DNA from: Globisporangium splendens
Lineage: Eukaryota > Oomycota > Peronosporomycetes > Pythiales > Pythiaceae
DNA length: 64,000 nucleotides
NCBI GenBank assembly: GCA_006386115.1
Contig: VFIW01000002.1
Coordinates: 310,001 to 374,000, forward strand
Direction of reading: 5' to 3'
The translations under genes were made by a program, and so were the position numbers. The number at the start of each line of letters is the position of its first letter. Position 1 is the stretch's first letter. Under the pieces are notes generated by a model. The model was given only the letters and a program-made list of their open reading frames with translations. It did not search any database and was not told where the DNA came from. Positions 55,190 to 64,000 of this stretch are shown one piece after another.

Positions 55190-56095
55190 TTAGACCTCGC
55201 CGACGTCTCGTGCATGCAGTTTGGTGATGGCTGCGCACGGCACAGAGAACAGCTCCAGTCCCTTCGCGTGGTAAAACATGTTGGAGCGCGCCAACTCGTT
55301 CATGATTTTCTGCATGAACGATCGAGAAAACGCGATATAAGACGAAAAGAATAGGCAAAACAGATTTCTGAGTGCTGTTTTGTTTGTGGTAGGTGCGTAC
55401 CTTCATTTTGAGAATCCGAAACTCTTCAAATTTGCTCAAATGGTAGTCGATGAGCGCGTTTACGTTTTCGACGCGGCGCTTCTGGTCCGAGAGCATGCGC
55501 AGCTTCTTTTCTTTCTCCTTCCCCGATCCACCACGCTGCATGCAGCCACACACACACACATTCATTTATTCAAATCAGTCATACCCACGCTCTCTCCATT
55601 GACGATCCTTCCGCATCACTCGCTCTTCGCACCTTTTCATCATACTCTTTCTGCAGCTTGCACTCAATCTTGAGCGCTTTCTCTCGATCTTCCAGCAGTC
55701 TCTATGCAAACATCAGCATCCAACACTCAAGAGCGCTTCGCCCATCATTGGCGCTAATATGAAAGCAACCAACATCTCACCTTCATGGGGACGATGCCCC
55801 AGTCCTGGATCTGCGTGAGCACGAGCAGTATCTCGCCCTCGGGGCGCTGCAGCATCACGTCGTGGGTCTCGCTCGCGAGCTTCTGGCCGCAGTCGCCGAG
55901 ACTGAGCAGACACTGCGCGAGCTCCTTCGAGTCCTCCTGCGCGCCGATGTCCTGCAGCGCCTTCGCGAATCCATGGAGGAAGCCCTCCTGCTCTTCGCGC
56001 ATGCGCAGCATCTTGGCGACCAGCTCTTCGAGCGCCCGTCCGTTGCGCTCCATGAACTGCAGCTGCGCCTGCACGCGCTTGCCCATGTCGTCCAT
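55190..56095 (-). pseudogene. Ciliary BAR-domain protein (CIBAR/FAM92-like), frameshifted
   Basis: Four exons (56095-55781, 55701-55633, 55535-55401, 55310-55190) form a helical BAR-type protein of about 210 residues. The segment with QIQDWGIVPMK then RLLEDREKALKIECKLQKEY matches VEPLKTYGTIVKMK...ARNREAKQL of FAM92, and the last exon begins KIMNELARSNMFYHAKG, matching the family's FSEFITIEMLFHGKALEVY. A run of four C (55260-55263; GGGG in the gene) shifts the frame right after HAKG; with three G the family-like LELFSVPCAAITKL would follow, ending at TAA 55192-55190. As it stands the frame runs on into the neighbouring repeat array. Known role: BAR protein at the ciliary base with CBY1. Confidence 0.6.
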
Positions 56096-56368
56096 CCTGC
56101 TTGGTCCCTTTGTCAAATATCGAAGACCTTCATGCCGATTGATCCATACTGGCACACTGTGCCACAATTAAACAAACTGAGGAGGTGAAAAAGCAGTCTG
56201 ATTCTGGTAATTTATCACAATAAATGTCTGCCAAATTTATAGTGCCCCTCGAATGGGGTACTATTTTATATAGAAGGGTACTTTCGCACCTTGCTAGCGT
56301 TTGAGAGGCGGCAAAGCAACAGAAAAGACCGAAAGCGCACGCCAAAGACGCAAGAAGGAAGCCCGATC

Positions 56369-56369
56369 G

Positions 56370-56400
<31 letters not shown>

Positions 56401-56498
56401 AAGCGCCGACGCCTGTGACGCGACGACGCGCTAGATACACTTGCGCACAAGACCCCTTCACCCCTATTGCCGAGAAATCCCTCTCTCTCTCTCTCTCT
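56369..56498. repeat. Two (CT)n microsatellites
   Basis: CT runs at about 56369-56395 and 56480-56498 in the 5' region of the CDC5-like gene, probably within its promoter or 5' UTR. Confidence 0.85.
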
Positions 56499-56571
56499 AT
56501 CCTTTCTATTGTAGCTTTCCCCCTTCTTTCCTGACGACGTCGACGACGATCACCACCACGACTCATTCAAG

Positions 56572-58884
56572 ATGCGCATCATGATCAAGGGCGGCGTGTG
56601 GAAGAACACGGAGGACGAGATCCTGAAGGCGGCCGTGATGAAGTACGGCATGAACCAGTGGGCGCGCGTGGCGTCGCTGCTGTCACGCAAGTCGGCCAAG
56701 CAGTGCAAAGCGCGCTGGTACGAGTGGCTCGACCCGTCGATCAAGAAGACCGAGTGGAGCCGCGAGGAAGAGGAGAAGCTGCTGCATCTCGCCAAACTCA
56801 TGCCGTCGCAGTGGCGCACGATCGCGCCCATCGTCGGCCGCACAGCCGCGCAGTGCATGGAGCACTACGAGCGCTTGTTGGATGCCGCGCAGCAGAAAGA
56901 AGGCATCGACGTGAGCGACGACCCGCGCCGCTTGCGTCCCGGCGAGATCGACCCGAACCCAGAGAACAAACCGGCGCGTCCTGATCCCGTGGACATGGAC
57001 GAAGACGAGAAGGAGATGCTCTCGGAGGCGCGTGCGCGTTTGGCGAATACAAAAGGCAAGAAGGCGAAGCGCAAGGCTCGTGAGAAACAGTTGGAGGAGG
57101 CGCGACGACTCGCTGCCTTGCAGAAGCGCCGCGAACTGAAAGCAGCCGGCGTCGTGGGCAACAAGACGCACGCGAAGAAGCGCAAGTTCATGGACTACGC
57201 GAATGAGATCCCGTTCCAGAAAGTGGCGCCTGCAGGCTTTTACGATGTCTCGGAGGAGCGCCGCATCTCTGCGAACTCCGCATTGGACCCGAAAGCCGCG
57301 GCGCTGCAGTTGGACAAGCTGGACGGTATCCGTCGCGACCAGCAGGAGAAGAAGGAGCGCAAGCAGGACGCGAAGCGCCAGAAGAGCATGATGAAGTCTA
57401 ATTTGCCACAGGTGATCGCGGCTGTGAACGAGAAGAACGACCCGATCAACGCGATCAAGCGCAAGCCGCTGAGTCTCCCAGCGCCAGTCGTGTCGAACGA
57501 CGAGCTCTCGGATCTCGCTAAGCTCGGCATGCACGCGGCGCATGCTGCAGCGTTGGCGCTAGAGAACTCGTCGACCACGGAGACGCGCGCACTGATGGGC
57601 GATTACACGGCGACCCCACTACGAACGGCGAGCACGACCCCAGCGCCAGCACGTGACATCCATGATACGATCATGCAGGAAGCCGCGAACCTTGCGGCGA
57701 TGACGAGAACGGCGACACCGTTGCTCGGTGGAGAGAACGTTGTCTTGCAAGAAGGAACCGGGTACGCCGGCGCAACACCATCGCGAACACCGTCGGTGCG
57801 AAGCAGCATCGGCGACAAAACTCCGCTGGCTTCCTCAACGCGCACGCCACTCCGTGATGAGCTGGGGATCAACCCGGAGCAACTTTACGGTATGGAAGAC
57901 AACAAACGTGCGGAGAAGGCGCGCCAGAAGCGCATGCTCGCCGACCTGAAGCAAGGATTTGGAAGCCTGCCGGCGCCGCAGAACGAGTACGAGATCAACA
58001 TTCCCGTGAAAGAAGACGACGAGAACGATGATCGTACGATCGAAGAAGAAGACGCTGGAGACCGTGAGGCGCGTCTGCAGAAACAGCGCGAGTTGGAACT
58101 CGAACGTGAACTGAGGCGACGATCGAACGCTGTGCAAAAGGATCTGCCGCGTCCAACCAAGGTGAAGAAAGCGCTCATTGACGGCGGTCTCGACGACATT
58201 TCCCGTGAGATGCACGCGATGATCGAATTTGATATCGTCAAGCACCCGGTGGACGTCGACAGCAAGCAGAAGAAAAACAGCAGCAAGAAACGCAAGAAAG
58301 CTTCGGCGGTTGCTGCCGTGCCGCAGCTTCGGACGTTCACGGATGCGCAGCTTGAGCACGCGCGAAACATGATCCAGATTGAAGCGAGTCTGCATGAACG
58401 TGACAGTATCTGGAAATCGGAGAGTCCAAGCACCTTGGAGACAACGTGGCTCGATGCGCAGTCACAGTACCTGGCGCGTACTAGTGAAGAAAACTCGAAA
58501 GAACAAGAAGGCACTCGTGCGGAGCTCCTGACGTTTGCGAAATCCGATGAAGACCGCGTTCGCGCGATCATGGCCGAGTTTGAGGAACTGAAAGAGGTCG
58601 AGCAATTCCTATCCAAGCGCGCGCAGAAACTGGATGACCGTGTGCGCGTGATCAACGGCGGCTTCCAACGTCGCTCCGAGCAAGCGCTTGCATCGTTGCG
58701 TCGTCTCGTGGCCGAGTACCAGAACGCGCTGATCGAGCACTCGTGCTTTGATGCACTCTCTGGCATTGAGACCCAGGCGCTGCAGAGCCGCATTGCACGC
58801 CTTGCCATCGATGTGAACTCGCAACAGCTTGTCGAAGTGCAGCTACAGAAGAAATACGCCGCGCTCGTGCAAGAGCAATCGTAA
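56572..58884 (+). CDS. CDC5L: CDC5-like Myb-domain pre-mRNA splicing factor
   Basis: A single exon of 770 residues. It starts MRIMIKGGVWKNTEDEILKA, the near-invariant start of CDC5/CEF1 proteins. Two Myb/SANT repeats cover residues 6-55 and 58-105, with the characteristic KQCKARWYEWLDPSIKKTEW linker. A highly charged region follows (KAKRKAREKQLEEARRLAAL), then the family's Thr-Pro rich middle (several TPL/TPS sites near residues 340-430) and a C-terminal coiled coil. Known role: core of the NineTeen (Prp19) complex, needed for catalytic activation of the spliceosome; also implicated in G2/M. Intact and without introns. Confidence 0.95.
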   Translation: MRIMIKGGVWKNTEDEILKAAVMKYGMNQWARVASLLSRKSAKQCKARWYEWLDPSIKKTEWSREEEEKLLHLAKLMPSQWRTIAPIVGRTAAQCMEHYERLLDAAQQKEGIDVSDDPRRLRPGEIDPNPENKPARPDPVDMDEDEKEMLSEARARLANTKGKKAKRKAREKQLEEARRLAALQKRRELKAAGVVGNKTHAKKRKFMDYANEIPFQKVAPAGFYDVSEERRISANSALDPKAAALQLDKLDGIRRDQQEKKERKQDAKRQKSMMKSNLPQVIAAVNEKNDPINAIKRKPLSLPAPVVSNDELSDLAKLGMHAAHAAALALENSSTTETRALMGDYTATPLRTASTTPAPARDIHDTIMQEAANLAAMTRTATPLLGGENVVLQEGTGYAGATPSRTPSVRSSIGDKTPLASSTRTPLRDELGINPEQLYGMEDNKRAEKARQKRMLADLKQGFGSLPAPQNEYEINIPVKEDDENDDRTIEEEDAGDREARLQKQRELELERELRRRSNAVQKDLPRPTKVKKALIDGGLDDISREMHAMIEFDIVKHPVDVDSKQKKNSSKKRKKASAVAAVPQLRTFTDAQLEHARNMIQIEASLHERDSIWKSESPSTLETTWLDAQSQYLARTSEENSKEQEGTRAELLTFAKSDEDRVRAIMAEFEELKEVEQFLSKRAQKLDDRVRVINGGFQRRSEQALASLRRLVAEYQNALIEHSCFDALSGIETQALQSRIARLAIDVNSQQLVEVQLQKKYAALVQEQS

Positions 58885-59079
58885 GTAAAGTTAGCCAGAC
58901 AGCAGCTAAGCAGAGCCTCCGCGCCACAGCAAAGTGATGGCAACGACTTGGGCACCTTGAGCGTCTCTCGTGCGTATTTGCTGAATATCCTAATCAACTT
59001 GCTTCTTTGTTATTCAAAACGCAACCCACACGTGTATTTACTTTAGTTGGGCGATGGGCAAAGCGACGAGCCCGCAGTC

Positions 59080-61628
59080 TCAATTAGTGTCGCCGACGAA
59101 AAGCGTCGTCTTTGAAGGCGGCGAAGCTTCCCGGCCGATGCGCAGATTCTCGAGCGAGTACTTGCGATGCATCAAGCTCACGAGCGTTTTCAACTACATC
59201 CAACAGCACGCACGTCATCCTCGTTAGTCTCACATACTATTGCACGTGAATGCATCTGAAAGAGCTCACTCACCTCGTGCCATTTCGCGGACATGGTCGA
59301 CTTGTGGGAACCCGTGAGCGCGTCCAGTTTCTTGAGCAGGAGCGACATCTCCTTTTGCGTAAGGATGTTGAGAAACGCCTGCAGCGCCAAGTCCATGAGC
59401 GCGACTTTCTTGCAGAGCAGGTCGTACGGTGGCGGCGTCTTAGACGCCTTGCCACTTTGCCGCTTCTCCGTGTACTTGAGCGTCAGGTCTTCGACGATGC
59501 CGGCGACAATGTCCAAGACGAGGCCGCTTTGGATCGGGAACTTCAGCGGACGCTCCGAGTTGGACTAGAAAATCAAAAGAATCCGCACATCATATCAATC
59601 TGTCAGAACGCTCTTTATACAAAAGAGACAACAACAGTGCAGGCACGTACGCCTTCCTGTGGCGTCCTGTCGATACGATGCTGCAAGACGTAGATCGACA
59701 GCCCCGTCGTGAGTTGTGTGCCTCGAATCGTTCGCGGTAAGCGTCGTGCGACCGTGAGCCACCCGGTCGCGGAATCAAAAAGACCTTCGTTCACGCCCGC
59801 GATGCGCAGCACAAGCGACGGCGCCCACTCTTTTCGCCACTCCATCGTGGGAAACACTTCCAACAGCTCTTCGATGCAGATCGACGCGAGTTGCACGATC
59901 TCTGGATGCATGTTTTGCTCAAACTGCATGCGCAGGAAGAACATCGTAAAGCTGAACGCATCGTAGCCATCCAGTTTCAAAATTCTACAGGGTAAGGCAA
60001 CACACAGCTCATTAGATCTTTTCTCACATCGAGCGCTCCACCCTCCGATCAAACAACGTACTTGGCGCGCAGACACAACACAAAGTAGAGAAGAACGAAT
60101 TCCATGTTCAGTGCTGGGAACGGCAGGATCGGTGCGGCTTTCTGCTTTTGCTCGCTGGTGCTCTTGGGGGTCACGTCGATCTTGCTCTTCGCGCTCATGG
60201 AACGCTTGCTGTCCTGGAAACCAAACGTGCGGAACGCATTGAGAAAATCGTACACGGTCGGCTGCCACTCCATGCGCAACGCTGTCATCTTTGAACCCAA
60301 GAGCACGCGATAGTCTTCGTTCGGGTAGCAAAACGCTGCACTCGGTAGTCCGGCCTGGAATTCCTGTGTAAGGCAACAACGAAGCAAGGGTTAGCGGAGT
60401 AGCATACGGCGGCTCAGACATATGATATTGTGCTTGCGGACTGCGGTGGAGATATGCGTCGGACGGGTGACCATGAATAAATTACTAAGACAGCCGCGCA
60501 CGACATGGCTGTCGCTGTGTGTCGCCACTAAATCCGCAATCAACAGCACAGCACAGCACATAAACGTTAGTACTGATCCATTTCGCACACTCACAGCGTA
60601 AATTGCAGTCGACTCACTTGTACTAAAGAGCCATGCGCCAATCTTCGCGGGCAGCGCTGGTCCATTGGCGTCACTTGTCTTTGCGTCCTTGGCCAAGACG
60701 CAGCGCAGGAGAATCGCTTTGCTCCAGAGCAACGCGCCAATCTCGTTCGCGTCGTTCGACTCCATGGCTTTGTACACGAGCTTCAATTCACTGTTAAGTT
60801 CGGCAGGCGTGGCCTCATACCGACGGTACGGGAGCGGCTCCGTGATGGGCGAGAAGACGTAGCCGAAGCGCTCCTGGTTCTTCGGGAGCTCGTCCGTGAA
60901 GAGGTGGTTGTCGGCCGAGAGGCTCGTCATGTTGCTCTCCATGGCGTTCATGAGCTTGCCGAGTGGCGACGCGCCGTCGAACGCCGGGTTCTGCAGCGAC
61001 GTGTCGCACTCGTCGCGCAGCTTCTGTAGCTTGCGCTCGCGCGCCTGCTTCTTGCGCTTCTCCTCTAGGTCGTTGTCCAGCAGCGCGTCCAGGCTCATGA
61101 ACTCGTCCAGAATCGCGGTCTTGGCCGGAGCGCCGCGCTTGCGTTTCCTATCGTACACATAGAGAGGTGTACATATACACACACATGAGTCCACATATCA
61201 CGAATGCTATTCGTGTACAGAGCAAAGCGCATAGCAGAAGCCAGGAAAATGTTCAAACTTACGAGTTGATGCGTCGCTTGTCGTCGTCCACTTTGGCCAA
61301 GAGCGCTTCGGCATCATCGTCACCATCGTCCGAGTCGCTATGCCAGTGCACACACATATACACAACACACACGCACACACACACACACACAATGAGCAAT
61401 TCCTCTCCATAGTAGGCGCCATGGTGGCATGGTGACGCGACACCACCAAGAGCCGTACGTGGTAGCCTTCTTCTTGCTGGCGGGTTTCTTGGTGGCGCTG
61501 CCGCCTGCGCGCGTGGATGCCTCCGCCGCACTGAGGCTGCTGCCGATAGTCGTGCTGCTGATGCTCGTGCCCGCCTTGTTGATCGCGCGCGCGGTGCGGC
61601 GCGGCTTGTCCGTCGCTGTCGCAGCCAT
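59080..61628 (-). CDS. Multi-exon protein of unknown function, probably nuclear
   Basis: Starts at ATG 61628 (MAATATDKPRRTARA), with a Lys/Ser-rich first exon, then an acidic exon (DSDDGDDDAEALLAKVDDD), then a large exon beginning KRKRGAPAKTAILDEFMSL. Further exons contain LPSAAFCYPNEDYRVLLG, WQPTVYDFLNAFRTFGF, LDGYDAFSFTMFFLRMQFEQ, EEKRKKQARERKLQKLRDE and KALDAL-type helices; the last ends LFVGDTN, TGA at 59082-59080. It appears to be a helical-repeat protein with a disordered charged N-terminus. The order (basic tail, Leu-rich helices, W-x-P..V) faintly recalls the SMC5/6 localisation factor SLF2/CANIN domain, but I cannot support that name. Exon joins were only partly checked; no obvious lesion was seen. 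Confidence 0.5.
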
Positions 61629-63015
61629 TTCAAATTCCCAGTTATGCTCTGTTGCGATGGACAAACTGTGGAAGCGGGTTCGCGGGTTTAGTTGGAATAC
61701 GGGTTATGCAACTAAAACTCGGCCCATTGCGATGGAGTATCGTAGTTGTTCTCTTATATGCCACAGTTGGGTTTCACCCGCTTGTAAGTGGGTGAAACCT
61801 TGATGGCCTGACCATAACCCTTCCAGAGGGGTTTGGCTACGGTTGTTGCAGCAGTCCCCTCTTTTATGCGCTCACAGCGAAGGGAGTTGGTGGCTTTCGT
61901 TGTTCGTTGAGTTCCACAACACCTGGCAGCACCATTTTCTTTCCATGAAGCAGGTTTTCCATCTTTTCTCCATTTGTTTCCCCTCTGCTGCGTGCAAGGC
62001 GCATCAAGATGCAGCTGTGGATCAGCATCAGCATTTGCCACTTGCAACGCTAATATTGAAGTTGCCATGCAGTCTCCGCTAACCTCTTTGTGCACCAAAA
62101 TGAAAGCTCGCAAGTCAATTGAGGATCTCCAGCGAACTCTTTTTCATTTCCCTTTGGCATCCAGGCGATGGACATGGATCGATCTTGCTTGTCTTTTTCT
62201 TTCGATTGCAAGGGTGTCCTGTTTTTGTGTCCTAGTTTTGCGAGTTGCAAGTCAACTCAGGTTGTGGATGTCGATGCTTCGATATTTGCTTTTTCCGACA
62301 TTCAATTGGTCAATATTACTCAATTCTATCCAATGAGAGCGCAAATTGCAAAGGTTCCATATATAAAACGGTGAGCAGCAGCAGGCATCGTCCTGCTTGC
62401 GATGGCGTTGGCATGGCTGTGCACACAACACTAACCCACCATTCGCGATCCTGAGTGTACCCCTGCAAGCCGCGCTTGCCGACGAGCGTACCCCCTGCAG
62501 TTCGGTGGTTGTCTTGCTGCTATAGAGTGCGTGCGGTTGCGTGCAGATTCAGCACGCGCAAGTGGCTCCTGAACAGCAGCAAACAACACGTACACACACA
62601 CAACGCACGCTTGCAGCAAACAACCAGCGCGCCCCCAGAAATAAACTCGTAAAAAAGCAGAAACTGCTCGCAGATACAACCATCAGGCAACAAGGGTCGC
62701 CCCGCAATCGCAGGATTTTAAGCAGGACGCGCATCCATTCTTCCACATACCAGTATTTATCTGCAAGCGCAGCAGCCGCGACACCCGCAGTCGATTGTCT
62801 ACCAGCAAGAGCGAGCGAGGTGTGTATTGGAGTTACGCGCTGTGCTGTGTTTGAGCTGTGATCTTTAAACGGCGCATATTCGGCAAACAAATAACCCAGC
62901 AAGCAAAAACAATCACTCCTGCGCCACCACTTGCATGACGCTGTCGAACCAAGTGGCAGGGTACCTGGACACGGCGGCGGGGGTCAAGCGCGCGCACCAA
63001 CCAGCAGCAGCGAAC
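61629..63015. other. Intergenic region between divergent genes
   Basis: About 1.4 kb with no supported gene. It contains a perfect 10-bp hairpin at 61770-61799. Short open frames around 61840-62450 and 62540-62900 have no family similarity. Confidence 0.5.
61770..61799. other. Perfect inverted repeat
   Basis: GGTTTCACCC and GGGTGAAACC are separated by a 10-nt loop. It could be a hairpin or a palindromic protein-binding site. No T-run follows it. Confidence 0.6.
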
Positions 63016-64000
63016 ATGGCGACGGCAGCGGAGACCACGAACGACTGGCGCGTCGCGTACACTGCGGGCGACCGCACGCGCAGTCTCGTTGAAGGCAAGC
63101 GCCTGCATGTAATTGCGTCGACAAGTTGCTAATGTGTGGTTACTCATGAAACGCTCACATGCTGCATGCTTGCTTGTTTGCTTGCTCACATATCATTTTT
63201 TCTACGAAAATGCAGCCGAGGTGATCTCCGCAATCGAATATGACCGATCGGGCGATTTCCTCGCCACAGGCAACAAGAGCGGCCGCCTCACCATCTACGC
63301 GCGCAACGGTTCGCACTCCTCCGTAAGTCTCGTTTGCACATGTTGTTTGCACATGCTGCATACTTGTCGACAAGAAAGCGTAACCATGTTGTCCTTGCTG
63401 TCCTGTGTCCTCTAGGACAAAGCGAGCATGTTCGGGTCCTCATCTCGACCCGTGCAATACGCGCCGTACACCGAGTTCCAGAGCCACACGGCCGAGTTCG
63501 ACTACCTCAAGAGCCTCGAGATCGAGGAGAAGATCAACCAGATCCGCTGGGGCCGCGCGAGCAACAACGCGCAGTACCTGCTCTCGACCAACGACAAGAC
63601 CATCAAGCTCTGGAAGGTCTGCGAGCGCAACGTGCGCGAGGTCACGCAGTACAACGCGCAGGCGCTGTCCACGGGCGGCGTCTCCAGCAGCAAGCTACTC
63701 GCGGCGGGCATGAATGGGATCCGACTGCCGCAGTGCGCCGTGCGCAACCGCGTGACCGCGAGCACCGCCAAGCGCGTCTACGCCAACGCGCACACGTACC
63801 ACATCAACTCGATCGCGCTCAACTCGGACGGCGAGACGTTCATGTCGGCCGACGACCTGCGCGTCAACCTCTGGAGCCTCAGCCGCACGGACCAGAGCTT
63901 CAGTGCGTTTTTGTGCTTTGTATTTGAATATTGGACTTTTTTTCCTTTTGGCAATGGCTCACAGTGGCTTGTATTCGCTTGAGTAGACATTGTGGACATC
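63016..64000 (+). CDS. Protein phosphatase 2A B55 regulatory subunit, 5' part
   Basis: Exons 63016-63094, 63216-63322, 63416-63902 and 63987 to the window edge. The B55 family WD40 sequence is unmistakable: EVISAIEYDRSGDFLATGNK, FDYLKSLEIEEKINQIRW, YLLSTNDKTIKLWK, YANAHTYHINSIALNSDGET and SADDLRVNLWSL, ending NIVDI at the edge. Exon 1 ends GAAG followed by GCAAGC, so the first intron uses a GC donor; every other phase agrees only if this is accepted (LVE-A-EVISAI). The frame is open upstream to 62935, so the start could be earlier. Known role: WD40 propeller that directs PP2A to substrates, including mitotic ones. Complete as far as visible. Confidence 0.92.

Noticed and set aside
54978..55565. 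195-codon minus-strand frame as a separate gene
   Set aside because: It is CIBAR exons 3-4 plus the intron between them, read through the frameshift into the repeat array.
56683..58997. Minus-strand frames of 186-370 codons opposite CDC5
   Set aside because: Codon-bias shadows; the plus-strand CDC5 protein is unmistakable.
1..64000. CRISPR arrays, bacterial operons or ribosome binding sites
   Set aside because: Spliceosomal introns and eukaryotic gene families throughout; the only regular repeats are microsatellites, LTRs and the 2143-bp gene array.

Overview
This is eukaryotic nuclear DNA, most likely from an oomycete of the Peronosporaceae (Phytophthora / downy mildew lineage). The evidence is densely packed genes on both strands, short GT-AG introns (about 20-120 bp), a myosin with IQ motifs and a WW domain, a tandem family of oomycete-type coiled-coil proteins (the kind often labelled M96 mating-specific), and a Ty3/gypsy chromovirus with Phytophthora-like Gag and Pol. 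The species call is inference; no rRNA or organelle marker is present.

Layout, left to right: a leucine-rich-repeat/IQ protein (broken, runs off the left edge); Asterix/WDR83OS; a DUF4485 (CEP112-like) coiled-coil gene (broken); a many-exon kinesin (broken); mitochondrial adrenodoxin reductase; a large myosin; a coiled-coil protein; Mediator subunit MED11; an ARMH1-like armadillo protein (broken); old LTR debris; a 7.6-kb gypsy element (22197-29767) carrying an extra antisense ORF; a small conserved-looking gene; protoporphyrinogen oxidase; CFAP91 (broken) convergent with axonemal dynein light intermediate chain p28/DNALI1 (broken); taxilin; a five-pass prominin/tweety-like membrane protein (broken); a 12-exon STE/MAP2K-like protein kinase; four tandem M96-type genes on a 2143-bp repeat unit; a ciliary BAR (CIBAR/FAM92-like) gene (broken); CDC5-like splicing factor; an unrecognised nuclear-looking protein; and the 5' part of the PP2A B55 regulatory subunit.

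The main biological signal is which genes are broken. Housekeeping genes with up to 12 exons (kinase, taxilin, myosin, FDXR, protoporphyrinogen oxidase, CDC5) join in perfect phase with no stop. Eight others carry frameshifts or in-frame stops inside otherwise conserved sequence. Of these, CFAP91, DNALI1, CIBAR and (less certainly) ARMH1-like and CEP112-like are cilium/flagellum families; the kinesin, the LRR-IQ protein and the five-pass membrane protein are plausible flagellar or zoospore genes. The simplest reading is an oomycete that has recently lost its flagellum, as known for Hyaloperonospora and reported for other non-zoosporic downy mildews, caught with its flagellar genes decaying in place. 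The alternative is sequencing error that happens to fall only in these genes.

Exon coordinates come from splice-consensus and phase checks by eye. Features spanning introns are given as one interval, with exons listed in the evidence.
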